Origin: JBGAJN01 sp044224905
Lineage (GTDB): Bacteria; Verrucomicrobiota; Verrucomicrobiia; Limisphaerales; JBGAJN01
Reading direction: 5' to 3'
Length of the DNA: 64,000 bases
Assembly (NCBI GenBank): GCA_044224905.1
Contig: JBGAJN010000002.1
Span: 992,001 to 1,056,000, forward strand
Shown here: piece after piece, positions 1 to 8,608 of the stretch
Numbering within the stretch: the first letter of the stretch is position 1
How the letters are laid out: each line of letters begins with the position of its first letter
Made by a program: the position numbers and the translations under genes
The notes under the pieces: model-generated
What the model was told of the DNA's origin: nothing
What the model saw: the letters and a program-made list of their open reading frames with translations, nothing else
The model's database searches: none

Positions 1-25
1 AAGACGGTCTCGTCGGATGCCCGAT

Positions 26-994
26 TTACTTCTTCTTCGGCGGCTCGGGCAATTTCAGCTCCGTGAATTCCATCCAGCGCTGATTCAGTTCCTCCACCGA
101 CGGCAAACCGCGGTGGACATAAAGGCCATAGCGAAGTTGCAGCGGTTTGCCCGGCTCGATCACGCGCGCCGCATCGAAGGTAAGGGACGATCCCATCCAG
201 CCATCATCCCGCACGTGGAACACCGTTGGATGATTCGGATTCATCGGATGATCCATCAGCGTGATGCCCTCCACGACATTGCTTACGATGACGCCGGAAT
301 AATCGCACCACTTCGCGGGCTTCCAGAATACTTCCTTCTCGTTCACGCCGCCGGAGGAATTACGAATGCGCCCGCCGCCATCGCGGACGCCGATACTCTT
401 GGCCATGCGCACGGCGGTTGTGCCGAACGGCGTTTTCCCGAGCGTCACGGGTTTGCTCTTCGCGGCGAGTTCCAGATGCAGCACGACAAAATATTCGTTG
501 TCCGGGAGCAATTGAATCGCCGTCTGCCGCCGTTCGACCAGGAGCACTTGATTCGATTCATTCACCCACGCGCTCTGCGTGATGATCGACGCCAGTTCGC
601 CCGCGTCGTCGAATAATCCCTCCGTTCGTTGATGCACGATGCGTCCAAGCTTCTTCCCGTGATCCGGCCAGAACGCAGCGCCTTCGACGTCATTGTGCGC
701 AACCCAGAATGAGTTGTGGTGACTGTGGCTTTCGGGATCGCGCGGGTGCCCCATGCGCGTCAATGAAATGCCCGACGGACCGATGAGGGGAAACACGAAC
801 GGGCGATTGAGATTTGTGCCGAAGTGGTAGCGCGCGATCTCCTGCCGGTCGCGCTGAAAGGAATACTGTTGATCCGGCTGCGGGATGAGTTGCAGGCGCG
901 GGATGGGCTTGGCTTCGGGCAAGGCGGACTGTCCGAAAAGATCCACCGATCCTGATAACGCGACGAGGATGAGAGCGCTGAATAGTTTTTTCAT
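26..994 (-). CDS. Secreted PmoA-like (DUF6807) family protein
   Basis: A 322-residue protein with an N-terminal Sec signal of about 22 residues (MKKLFSALILVALSGSV...). The body matches the 'methane oxygenase PmoA'/DUF6807 family, which is common in PVC bacteria and unrelated in function to true PmoA. Recognisable features are the segment GTNLNRPFVFPLIGPSG, the GHPRDPESHSHHNSFW histidine-rich motif (roughly residues 82-97) and the closing YGLYVHRG segment. The fold is probably a beta-sandwich of the galactose-mutarotase type, but the substrate is unknown. It ends in the lysine-rich tail PPKKK, a trait shared with several sulfatases further right. The ATG at 992-994 is the only start consistent with the signal peptide. 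Family is fairly secure; function is not. Confidence 0.8.
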   Translation of the reverse strand: MKKLFSALILVALSGSVDLFGQSALPEAKPIPRLQLIPQPDQQYSFQRDRQEIARYHFGTNLNRPFVFPLIGPSGISLTRMGHPRDPESHSHHNSFWVAHNDVEGAAFWPDHGKKLGRIVHQRTEGLFDDAGELASIITQSAWVNESNQVLLVERRQTAIQLLPDNEYFVVLHLELAAKSKPVTLGKTPFGTTAVRMAKSIGVRDGGGRIRNSSGGVNEKEVFWKPAKWCDYSGVIVSNVVEGITLMDHPMNPNHPTVFHVRDDGWMGSSLTFDAARVIEPGKPLQLRYGLYVHRGLPSVEELNQRWMEFTELKLPEPPKKK

Positions 995-1063
995 GCAAAC
1001 GCAGTGGGTTCGGAAACAAAGACTCGAATCGTCCCGTGTGAATTCAGCCGGAATGCCCGCGCG

Positions 1064-2656
1064 TCAGGCGATCCGGAGCCACGCGGTTTTCAAATAGCCC
1101 GGCTCTTCGCGGCTGATCGGGAAATCCGGTGGCTGCGGCACGTAGTGTTGCTGCGTGATCTTGCGGCCGCTGCCCATGGACGCGGTGATCTGCGCGAGGA
1201 AATCTTCGGGTGCGAGTCGCGCGGCGTTGGTGGAGGCGAGCAGCACGCCGCCGCGTTTGAGCAACGGAAGCGCGGCCTGCACCAGCTTGCCGAAATCCCG
1301 CTCGGCTTGAAACTTGCCCTGTTCCTTCGATTGCGAGAACGTCGGCGGATCGAGCACGATCACATTGAACGCGCGTCCCTTCTTGGCCAGCCGTCGCATC
1401 CATTCGAACGCGTCGCCAAAGATGAAATCGTGCGCCGCGGGATCGAGTCCGTTCAGGGCGAAATTGCGCCGACCCCATTCGAGATATTTTTTCGAGAGAT
1501 CAAGACTGGTCGCGCGCGCGCCGGCGAGTGCGGCGCAGACCGAGAACCCGCACGTGTAGGCGAAGGTGTTGAGCACTTCGGGTTTCTCCGATCGTGCAGC
1601 GCCCGCCAACAGGGAAAAACCGCCGGCAATGTGCTGGGTGAGAAACCGGCGGCGGTTGTCGCGTTGATCGAGGAACAAGCCGACGGAGTATCCCTCGCTG
1701 AAGCTGAGCTCAAACTTCACGCCGTTCTCCTGAATCGCGAAACGATCCGGTGCCGCGTCGCCCAAAACGAGTTGCGGGCTGGCTTGGGTCGGAGCCGATT
1801 GGCGCACGCGGCGCAAAAGGGTCTTGTGATAAGCCCCGCGCAACTGCCAGCGCTTCATCAGCGCGGCGAGATGTGTGCGCTGCGCGTCTGTGAGAGGTTG
1901 CTCCGATTGCGACAACAGGAATTCGCCGAGCCGTTCCACGTACCAGCCCGGCCAGCCGTCACTTGCGCCGTGGACCAGTCGAAACGAGTCGGTGGTCGCG
2001 GAATCAATCACCGCTTCACGTAATGCGATCCGCGCGTCGGCCGTGAAATCGCACGGCGATTCAAAGCGCAGTGGCTCCCCGGTCGTGGGATGTTTCAGCT
2101 TCAGGGAGTGCGCGTGCAAACAGAGCCGCTGCGCGGGTGAGCCTCCGTAGAGCGTATCCCCGAGAATCGAAAAACCGCTCGATGCCGCGTGAACCCGGAT
2201 CTGATGCGTGCGTCCGGTCACCGGATTTGCCGCAATGAGAGATCGGCCCGCGATTTCTTTGACGAATTGGAAATGCGTCTCCGCACGGTCCGCGCCCGCG
2301 TGCATCGGGCGGCTCAAATATTTTTCCCCGGAACGCACGAGGGCGGATTCGACCTTGAGCGGCGACTTGGGCGCGGGGCGGTCGGTCAGCAAGTGATACG
2401 TCTTTTCGATCGTGTGCGCGGTGAACTGTTCGGTGAGCGAGCGATTGGCGGCAGGCGATTTCGCGAACACGAGCACGCCCGAGGTTTCCTTGTCGAGCCG
2501 GTGCATGATCGCGAACTTTTCCCAGCGCGGTTCGCGGTGACGCAGCCAGTCGTAGATGCCTTCGCCCGCGTAGGGACTGGGCGCGTGCGTGTTCCAGCCG
2601 GCGGGCTTGTTCACCACCAGCAGGTGCTCGTCTTCAAACAACACGCACGGAATCAC
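1064..2656 (-). CDS. Fused RluA-type pseudouridine synthase and RlmI-like SAM methyltransferase
   Basis: A 530-residue two-domain enzyme predicted to modify ribosomal RNA in the cytoplasm. Residues 1-210 form an RluA/RsuA-superfamily pseudouridine synthase: VVNKPAGW near residue 14 and the catalytic loop HRLDKETSG, whose Asp is residue 55, followed by the GRTHQIRVH motif. Residues 225-530 resemble the RlmI/RlmK class I methyltransferase, with an RLVHGASDGWPGWYVER barrel segment, a YSVGLFLDQRDNR motif, the SAM-binding region LNTFAYTCGFSVCAALAG and the catalytic-type motif VIVLDPPTF. No PUA domain is evident. The predicted start codon is GTG (2654-2656), without a clear ribosome binding site. 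The family assignments are strong; which rRNA positions are modified is unknown. Confidence 0.85.
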   Translation of the reverse strand: MIPCVLFEDEHLLVVNKPAGWNTHAPSPYAGEGIYDWLRHREPRWEKFAIMHRLDKETSGVLVFAKSPAANRSLTEQFTAHTIEKTYHLLTDRPAPKSPLKVESALVRSGEKYLSRPMHAGADRAETHFQFVKEIAGRSLIAANPVTGRTHQIRVHAASSGFSILGDTLYGGSPAQRLCLHAHSLKLKHPTTGEPLRFESPCDFTADARIALREAVIDSATTDSFRLVHGASDGWPGWYVERLGEFLLSQSEQPLTDAQRTHLAALMKRWQLRGAYHKTLLRRVRQSAPTQASPQLVLGDAAPDRFAIQENGVKFELSFSEGYSVGLFLDQRDNRRRFLTQHIAGGFSLLAGAARSEKPEVLNTFAYTCGFSVCAALAGARATSLDLSKKYLEWGRRNFALNGLDPAAHDFIFGDAFEWMRRLAKKGRAFNVIVLDPPTFSQSKEQGKFQAERDFGKLVQAALPLLKRGGVLLASTNAARLAPEDFLAQITASMGSGRKITQQHYVPQPPDFPISREEPGYLKTAWLRIA

Positions 2657-2700
2657 GGGCCGATGGAATCACGGAAGCGCGGCGTTGCGGAAGCGCGGAG

Positions 2701-3447
2701 TTACCAAAAATTCCACGCGTCTTTCGACACCACCCACAGGCCGAGGAGGAAGTTCGTGATGGCGTGCGCGGTCATCGCGTCGCCGAGGCGCTTTTTCCAG
2801 CAGACGAGTCCTTGATAAACGAACGCGCAGAGAATTCCCGCGAGCCATTCAAAGTGGGAGAAACCGAAGATCACCGAGCTGATCAGAATTGGCCCCAAGC
2901 AGAACTGCCCGAGGGCGACGGCTTGAAAGTCGGATTTTGCGAGGTAGCGGTAGAGAAAGGAGCGATAGAACACTTCCTCCAGCGGTGGTACGACTATGGT
3001 CGAGCCCGCGATGCGAACGATGATGAAGAACCACGCGAGCACGCTGTTGTGGCCGAATTGCGTGTGCGGATTCCACATCGTGACCGGCTTCGCGGTGGCG
3101 TTGCTGCCGAGGCCGATTTTTCGCATGAGTTCGTCGAGCGAAGGGTAAAGTCCGTCGAGCCCGATCCAAATTGCCAGCACGGCGACGCCGGCGACGACCG
3201 CTTCCCAACTCAACTTCCAGCGCATCTCCGCCACGTGCTTCCATGTCACGATCAACATGCCGGCACCGGCGATCGTCTTGCCGAAATAGAACCAGTAACG
3301 ACCCGCTTCGCCGAATTGTCCCTGGCAGTAAGTGAGGACGCAAAAGACTGCGAAAGGAATCACCCGCACGAGTTGCGGGGACGAATTTAATTTGTCGAGG
3401 AGTGCCGTCACGCGCGGATGAAAGCCGAGGCGGGCGACGGGTGGCAA
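2701..3447 (-). CDS. CPBP-family (CAAX-like) intramembrane protease, exosortase-associated type
   Basis: A 248-residue multi-pass membrane protein. It contains the glutamic-type protease motifs of the CPBP/Abi family: PPLEEVFYR (Glu157, Glu158, Arg162), FSHFEW (His198) and a final MTAHAITN (His228, Asn232). The overall arrangement matches the 'CAAX prenyl protease-related' family that accompanies exosortase/PEP-CTERM systems; that link is family knowledge, and no exosortase is in view. It lies 9 bp downstream of the GspB-like gene and is probably co-transcribed with it and the ExeA-like ATPase. The frame opens at a TTG (3445-3447) with no obvious ribosome binding site, so the true start is uncertain. 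Confidence 0.75.
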   Translation of the reverse strand: MPPVARLGFHPRVTALLDKLNSSPQLVRVIPFAVFCVLTYCQGQFGEAGRYWFYFGKTIAGAGMLIVTWKHVAEMRWKLSWEAVVAGVAVLAIWIGLDGLYPSLDELMRKIGLGSNATAKPVTMWNPHTQFGHNSVLAWFFIIVRIAGSTIVVPPLEEVFYRSFLYRYLAKSDFQAVALGQFCLGPILISSVIFGFSHFEWLAGILCAFVYQGLVCWKKRLGDAMTAHAITNFLLGLWVVSKDAWNFW

Positions 3448-3456
3448 GTCCGCGGT

Positions 3457-4098
3457 TTAGCGGAGACGAAGAACTTTTTGCTGGCCGGAGAACTCGAGCG
3501 TGACGGATTGCGATTCGATCTTGGCGATCGTTACGCCTTCGACTTCGTCACCTTCACCGACGATACGGCCATTGATTAGCGCGCTGGAGCCGCCGGTTTT
3601 CCGATACGAAACACCTTGTAGTTTCAACGACGGGAATGGGCGGTTTGCGACTTTCGTTTGTGGGGCGGAGTTGGCTGCAGGGGTCGTTGACGCAGTGGCC
3701 GTTTCGACTTTCGCTGAACCGGCGTCGACAGCGGCGGTGGATGATTTGATTGGCGTGGCCGGTACGTGATCGCTGGAGGAGGCTGGGCCGTTTCGCACAG
3801 CCGCTGCCGGCGCCGCTGCGGGAGGAGCTTTGGCCGAATTCAATTTGACCGAGGTAATTTTCTGGACCATCTCGGTGAGCATCTGCTTTTGCGAGACGCT
3901 CCACCATTGGCTGAAGCACCACGCCGCGAGGGCAAGGACGATCACCAGAGCGATGGGAAGAAGAACGCGCGATTGCCGTCCGGATGTCCGTCCTTCGACG
4001 GGGCGCATGGGAATGCTGGGCGCACCGGCGGCGGTGGAGGGTTGGAGGCGATTGCCAGCGCGGCTGGCTTCTTTCAAAGCGTCATTGATGAGACTCAT
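3457..4098 (-). CDS. GspB-like secretion-pathway assembly protein
   Basis: A 213-residue bitopic membrane protein. It begins MSLINDALKEA, the N-terminal signature of GspB/ExeB/PulB-type proteins, has one transmembrane helix at about residues 45-66, then an Ala/Pro/Thr-rich linker, and ends in a compact GspB-like domain (from about residue 150: LKLQGVSYRKTGGSSALING, then EGDEVEGVTIAKI). In known systems GspB works with the GspA ATPase to insert the type II secretin through peptidoglycan. Its ATG overlaps the stop of the ExeA-like gene as ATGA (4095-4098), so the pair is translationally coupled. In this lineage the pair may instead serve an exosortase/exopolysaccharide locus. No other type II secretion genes are in the window. 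Confidence 0.75.
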   Translation of the reverse strand: MSLINDALKEASRAGNRLQPSTAAGAPSIPMRPVEGRTSGRQSRVLLPIALVIVLALAAWCFSQWWSVSQKQMLTEMVQKITSVKLNSAKAPPAAAPAAAVRNGPASSSDHVPATPIKSSTAAVDAGSAKVETATASTTPAANSAPQTKVANRPFPSLKLQGVSYRKTGGSSALINGRIVGEGDEVEGVTIAKIESQSVTLEFSGQQKVLRLR

Positions 4099-4940
4099 GC
4101 GTCGATGTTTCCTTCGAGTTCGCGGATGGCAATGTTCACCATACGGTAGTCGATTACGTCACGCTGATGCACAAACCCTGCCAACATGCATTTGTCGCAC
4201 ACCGCGTTGACGAGGCGGGGAATGCCCTGACTGTAGCTGAAAATACGCCATAAAGCGGGGTAGGTAAAAAACGGACCGCCTTTGGAACCGGAAACCTGCA
4301 AACGATGTTGGACATATTGTCCAATTTCGGGACGCGTCAGCGGGCGCAGGTGATAGCGAACGGTGATGCGTTGGCGCAATTGCCGCAGCTCGTGAGCGTT
4401 GAGGCGGTCGCGCAATTCCGGCTGCCCCATGAGAACAATTTGCAGGAGTTTGCGATCATCCGTCTCGAGATTGGATAGTAGACGGACCTGCTCGAGCAAT
4501 TCGTTCGTGAGATTCTGGGCCTCGTCGATGATCAGCACCGTGTCGCGTCCCTCCTGCATCTGATCGAGCAGGAATTGATTGATGGTCGCGAGGATGTCGA
4601 GGCGGTCCTTGCCCTGAACGTTCAAGCCGAATTCCATCGCTACGGCTTTGACGAGGTGATCCGCGTCGAGGATGGGATTGAGGATGAGGGCGGTCGAAAA
4701 ATTGGGGCCGAGTTGTTCGAGCAACGCGCGACAAAGCGTGGTCTTGCCGGCGCCTACTTCGCCGGTTAATTGCACGAATCCCTTTCGCTCCCGGATGCCG
4801 TAGAGCAAATGGTTGAACGCCTCCCGGTGCTTCGCGCTGAAAAACAGGAAGCGCGGGTTGGGCGTGATATTAAACGGTGGCTCAGAGAGCCCGTAATATT
4901 CCAGGTACACAGCGTTTATTTCAAAAGACAGTCCAGTCAT
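4095..4940 (-). CDS. ExeA/GspA-like AAA ATPase
   Basis: A 281-residue ATPase starting MTGLSFEINAVYLEYYGLSE. It carries the ExeA hallmark EPPFNITPNPRFLFFS near the N terminus, Walker A GEVGAGKTT (about residues 60-68), Walker B VLIIDEAQN (about 134-142) and an AAA_22-type C-terminal half with RQRITVRYHLRPL. Homologues (GspA/ExeA, and the PEP-CTERM-associated ATPases) couple ATP hydrolysis to envelope assembly. The frame stays open to 5000, but the ATG at 4938-4940 is chosen because a GTGAGGT ribosome binding site sits 5 nt ahead of it. The gene overlaps the GspB-like gene by ATGA. Unlike Aeromonas ExeA, I see no C-terminal peptidoglycan-binding domain. Confidence 0.82.
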   Translation of the reverse strand: MTGLSFEINAVYLEYYGLSEPPFNITPNPRFLFFSAKHREAFNHLLYGIRERKGFVQLTGEVGAGKTTLCRALLEQLGPNFSTALILNPILDADHLVKAVAMEFGLNVQGKDRLDILATINQFLLDQMQEGRDTVLIIDEAQNLTNELLEQVRLLSNLETDDRKLLQIVLMGQPELRDRLNAHELRQLRQRITVRYHLRPLTRPEIGQYVQHRLQVSGSKGGPFFTYPALWRIFSYSQGIPRLVNAVCDKCMLAGFVHQRDVIDYRMVNIAIRELEGNIDA

Positions 4941-4945
4941 AGCAA

Positions 4946-4952
4946 ACCTCAC
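4946..4952 (-). promoter_or_regulatory. Ribosome binding site fixing the start of the ExeA-like gene
   Basis: Read on the minus strand this is GTGAGGT, 5 nt upstream of the ATG at 4940. It favours that start over the upstream in-frame codons reaching to 5000. Confidence 0.6.
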
Positions 4953-5019
4953 GCCAACGCGTCGCATATTTGCGACATCGCCGTTGAACTGAGCTGCCAA
5001 CCCCGACTCTCCTCCCCGA

Positions 5020-6108
5020 TCAACCCTTCAGGATCGTCCGGCTGGCGCGCACCAGCGCCCGGGCCTCGCCCTGTGTTCCAATAGTGATTCGCAGGTAATT
5101 ATTGATTCCCGGCTGCCCAAACCACCGCACCAGTATCTTCTGCGTCCGCAGTCTTTCCAACCAAAGCTTCGCCGGATACTTCGGCGGCTCGACCAGCAGA
5201 AAATTCGTCTGACTGGGCAAAACTTTGAATCCAAGACCGGTCAGTTCACTTCTGAGCCAATTCCGCGTGCCGATGACTCGCTGAAAATTTTGCCGATAGT
5301 ACGGCAGATCCTGCAGGGTGGCGGTGGCGGCAATTTGCCCCAGACCATTCACATTGTAACTGTCGCGGATCTTATCGAGCGCAGTGATCAGCTCCGGATG
5401 CGCAATGAAGTATCCCACACGTTGGAAGCATAGCGAGTAGGCTTTTGAAAATGTTCGCGACACGATGACGTGCGGAAATTTCTGCGCCAAGGCCGCGGCG
5501 TTTTCCTTCGCGAAATCCACGTAAGCCTCGTCGAGAATCAATACGCCACGATGCGCACCGCAGAGCTTCTCCAATTCCGCGGTCGAATAACCGCGTCCGC
5601 TTGGAGCGTTCGGCGTGGTGACGAAAGTTAACGCCGCCGAGAAATCCCACGCGCCGCCGCGTTTCAAATCGGTTACGGAGGGCAGGCTAAAATCGTCGTT
5701 CAACGGAACTGGATTCTTTCGCGCCCCGTGAATGTCCGACAGGACGGGATAGAGCGAATAGCTCGGCGTGAAATACTGAATCGTGCTGCGCGATTCTTTC
5801 TTCGCCGTGGCGGGCTCGGCAAACGCGCGCGTGGCCAACGCCAGCAATTCATCCGAGCCATTGCCGATGATGATGTTTTCCGGCGCGCACTTGTGCAGCT
5901 TCGCCAGCGCTTCGCGCAGTGCCTGTGCGGTTGGGTTCGGATAAAGCCGCAGGCGACCATCCACGGCCGCCTTTACGGCGCGCAGCACTTTCGGCGAGGG
6001 CGGATACGGATTCTCGTTCGTGTTGAGTTTAATCAACCCTTTGATCTTCGGCTGCTCGCCAGGGACGTAGGCGTGCAGCTTTTCGACGAGTGAGCGCACC
6101 AATTTCAT
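5020..6108 (-). CDS. hisC: Histidinol-phosphate aminotransferase
   Basis: A 362-residue fold-type I PLP aminotransferase that converts imidazole-acetol phosphate plus glutamate to histidinol phosphate in histidine biosynthesis. It shows the HisC N-terminal motif KLNTNENPYPPSP (residues 27-39), IGNGSDELL (81-89), ILDEAYVDF (191-199) and the PLP-lysine loop SRTFSKAY with Lys222, followed by RVGYF with Arg230. Length is typical of the family. Its ATG overlaps the hisD stop codon as ATGA (6105-6108), and a GGAGG ribosome binding site (6113-6117) lies inside the end of hisD, so the two genes form a coupled pair. Cytoplasmic. Confidence 0.93.
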   Translation of the reverse strand: MKLVRSLVEKLHAYVPGEQPKIKGLIKLNTNENPYPPSPKVLRAVKAAVDGRLRLYPNPTAQALREALAKLHKCAPENIIIGNGSDELLALATRAFAEPATAKKESRSTIQYFTPSYSLYPVLSDIHGARKNPVPLNDDFSLPSVTDLKRGGAWDFSAALTFVTTPNAPSGRGYSTAELEKLCGAHRGVLILDEAYVDFAKENAAALAQKFPHVIVSRTFSKAYSLCFQRVGYFIAHPELITALDKIRDSYNVNGLGQIAATATLQDLPYYRQNFQRVIGTRNWLRSELTGLGFKVLPSQTNFLLVEPPKYPAKLWLERLRTQKILVRWFGQPGINNYLRITIGTQGEARALVRASRTILKG

Positions 6109-7403
6109 TTGGCCTCCGTTCGAATGGTGGCCGAGCGTCCGTGCGCGTCGAGACCTTCCAGTTCCGCAAACTTTTCCACGGCGGCGACCGCTTTCTTCAA
6201 CGGACCGCGTGAATACTCGACCACGCTCGTGCGCCGTTGGAATTGATCTACCGTCAGGCCGGCAAAGGAGACGCCCGCGCCACCGGTCGGCAAGGTGTGG
6301 CTCGGTCCAGCCACGTAATCGCCTAGCACGGTCGGCGACCAGTTCCCGAGGAAGATCGCGCCAGCGGTGACGATCGATTGGCTCAACTCACGCGCGTCCT
6401 TGGTCATGACTTCGCAATGTTCCGGCGCGAGTTCGTTCGCCAGTGCCGCACCGTCCGCGAGAGTTTTCACTTGGATCAAATAGCCGTTCGCGTTGAGCGC
6501 GCGTTGGATGAATTCGCGTCGGGAAAGCTTGGGTAATTGCCGCGCGATTTCTTTTTCGACGGTGCTGATGATTTTCGCCGACGGCGTCAGGAGCCAGACC
6601 CGTTCGTGACCGGAGCCGTGTTCCGCCTGTGCGAGCAGGTCGGCGGCGATGAACTTCGGATCCGCGGTATCGTCCGCGAGCACGAGCACTTCGCTCGGTC
6701 CGGGCAACAGATCCAACGCCACGTGACCGAAGAGGAGGCGCTTCGCGGCGACAACGTAGGCATTGCCGGGGCCGAAAATCTTTTGCACGCGACGAATCGT
6801 CGGCGTGCCGTAGGCCATCGCGGCGATCGCTTGTGCGCCGCCGATTCGATAAATCTCCGTTGCGCCGGCGGTCCGTGCGGCGAATAGCAGCGCGGCGTTG
6901 ATCGAGGCGTCTTTGCCACACGGCGTGCAGACGACGATTTCTTTGCAACCCGCGACTTTCGCGAGCGTGATTGTCATCAGGGCCGTGGAAGCGAGCGGAG
7001 CGGTACCGCCGGGAATGTAAATGCCGACGCGTTGAAACGCATCGAACTTTTCCCCGACTGCCGCGCCGTGGGAGTTCTTCATCGACCAGTTTTTCCGACG
7101 GGACTTCTTGGCAAAGTCGGCGATGTTCTTTCCGGCTTCATCGACGGCATTTCGTAGCGCTTCATCCGCTTTGAGCGATGCGGCGAAAATCTCGGGCTGC
7201 GTGACGGCGAATTGATCAGGAGTAAGCATCGCGCCATCGAAGCGAGCAGTGAATTCGGCCAGGGCGGCGTCACCACGTTCATACACGGCCTGCACGATCT
7301 CTCGCGCGCGATCCTCGATCGTTCGATCAAAGAGGCTCGAGTGCGAGGTCAGGTCGCGAATCTGCGCGGCATAAGTTGGGTCGCCGTATCTGATGACTTT
7401 CAT
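6105..7403 (-). CDS. hisD: Histidinol dehydrogenase
   Basis: A 432-residue enzyme catalysing the last two oxidations of histidine biosynthesis (L-histidinol to L-histidine, NAD+ and Zn2+ dependent). Family signatures are clear: the VGIYIPGGTAPLAST segment (about residues 127-141), FGPGNAYVVAAKR, LLPGPSEVLVLAD, the AEHGSGHERVW segment with metal/catalytic histidines, and NELAPEHCEVMT in the last third. Length is standard. It is first in the hisD-hisC pair; the rest of the pathway is not nearby. The 109 bp upstream contain the terminator of the glycosyltransferase gene and presumably the his promoter. Confidence 0.95.
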   Translation of the reverse strand: MKVIRYGDPTYAAQIRDLTSHSSLFDRTIEDRAREIVQAVYERGDAALAEFTARFDGAMLTPDQFAVTQPEIFAASLKADEALRNAVDEAGKNIADFAKKSRRKNWSMKNSHGAAVGEKFDAFQRVGIYIPGGTAPLASTALMTITLAKVAGCKEIVVCTPCGKDASINAALLFAARTAGATEIYRIGGAQAIAAMAYGTPTIRRVQKIFGPGNAYVVAAKRLLFGHVALDLLPGPSEVLVLADDTADPKFIAADLLAQAEHGSGHERVWLLTPSAKIISTVEKEIARQLPKLSRREFIQRALNANGYLIQVKTLADGAALANELAPEHCEVMTKDARELSQSIVTAGAIFLGNWSPTVLGDYVAGPSHTLPTGGAGVSFAGLTVDQFQRRTSVVEYSRGPLKKAVAAVEKFAELEGLDAHGRSATIRTEAK

Positions 7404-7430
7404 GAGGGTGGCACGCTAGAAGAACGGCGC

Positions 7431-7464
7431 GCAAAAGTCAAAAGCCGCGCCAGTGGGGCGCGGC
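7431..7464 (-). terminator. Intrinsic terminator after the family 2 glycosyltransferase gene
   Basis: On the minus strand an 8-bp GC-rich perfect stem (GCCGCGCC at 7444-7451 pairing with GGCGCGGC at 7457-7464, 5-nt loop) is followed directly by a T-rich tail (TTTTGACTTTTG). It lies 49 nt past the stop codon of the glycosyltransferase and before hisD, so it should separate the two transcription units. Confidence 0.65.
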
Positions 7465-7512
7465 CGTGTTGTGGAAGTGTGGCTGCGATTTCGTGCGCAG
7501 CTGCGAATGAAA

Positions 7513-8505
7513 TTAGGCCCGTGATTCTGTCATCACGCGCTCCAGAACCAGATCGACAGCTTTGGTCAGCGAGACTTGTTCCTTGGTGGAGATCGTCGTC
7601 GTGAAACCGGCGTTGCTGCTGCCGCGGGGATCGGGCACTTCGGCCGAGAGGCGGCGGAACGAGGTGCTGCTGGCGACGGCCGCGTCGAATTCCTTCGCCG
7701 AGGCGAGGCAGAAGCTGACGGCTTCAATTTTTCCGAGCGAGGAGAATTCATCCGCATAGTCGAGCATGCGCCGTGCGGCGGATTCGCGGACTTCGGAAGT
7801 TTCGGTTTCGCTCAAGCGCACGTTGCGCAACACCGCGTTGATTAGCCACGGATAGCGCAAGCGCATGCCGACGAGCGGGGAGTTGCCGTCGTGGCGGCGG
7901 TAGCGCACCAGTGGATCGCGCAGGCAGAGCAGGGGATGGTTGTGCGCGAGACGTGTCCACAATTCCCAGTCTTCCACACCGAGCAACCGGCGATCCTCGT
8001 CGAAGGTGCCGTTGGCTGAAATGACGTTGCGCCGCAGCAGCACCGCGGAGGGTGAACCGATCACGTTCGAACGGAGAAGTTGTTGGAACGCGCCTTCGAG
8101 AATGCCGTCCGTTCCGCCACCGGGGAAAAAGTTCTGTACCACTTCGTTGCCATAGATGATATCGCAACCGACCGCAACGAGCGCCGCCTCCGGATGTTTG
8201 CCCAACGCGGCGAGCATTCGCTTTAGTGCTTTCGGATGCCAGCAATCATCGGAATCGAGGAAGGCTACGAAATCACCTTTGGCGAGTGATAAACCGTGAT
8301 TGCGCGCAACGGAACGCTCGGCGTTGTGCTGCCGTACGTAGCGCACGCGGTCGGCGAATTGCGCCACGACCTGCTCGGTATGATCCGTCGAGCCGTCGTC
8401 GATGACGATGATCTCCAGTGCGCGGTGAGTTTGCGCGAGGACGCTGCGAATGGTCTCGGCAATGTAATCGGCCCGATTGTAGGTAGGAATGACAACGGTA
8501 ACCAT
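7513..8505 (-). CDS. Family 2 glycosyltransferase
   Basis: A 330-residue cytoplasmic or membrane-associated glycosyltransferase of the GT2 (GT-A) fold. It opens MVTVVIPTYNRADYIAETI, has the nucleotide-binding VIDDGSTD segment (about residues 34-42 from this start) and the DXD-like motif FLDSDDCW (about 82-89), then the acceptor-region ED pair in GVEDWELWTRL. It is likely to add a sugar to a surface polysaccharide or lipid carrier; the acceptor is unknown. The frame opens 7 codons earlier (8526), but the ATG at 8503-8505 matches where the family normally begins. It is followed by its own terminator and divergent from the plus-strand gene at 8609. Confidence 0.85.
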   Translation of the reverse strand: MVTVVIPTYNRADYIAETIRSVLAQTHRALEIIVIDDGSTDHTEQVVAQFADRVRYVRQHNAERSVARNHGLSLAKGDFVAFLDSDDCWHPKALKRMLAALGKHPEAALVAVGCDIIYGNEVVQNFFPGGGTDGILEGAFQQLLRSNVIGSPSAVLLRRNVISANGTFDEDRRLLGVEDWELWTRLAHNHPLLCLRDPLVRYRRHDGNSPLVGMRLRYPWLINAVLRNVRLSETETSEVRESAARRMLDYADEFSSLGKIEAVSFCLASAKEFDAAVASSTSFRRLSAEVPDPRGSSNAGFTTTISTKEQVSLTKAVDLVLERVMTESRA

Positions 8506-8608
8506 AGTCGTGACCGTTGACCGCACGAGCAGTCGGGGTCACGAGGCAATCATCGTCCCGTTACGGCCTGAACTTGAGAAAGGTTTGGCGTGCCGGTAAC
8601 CTCGCGAC

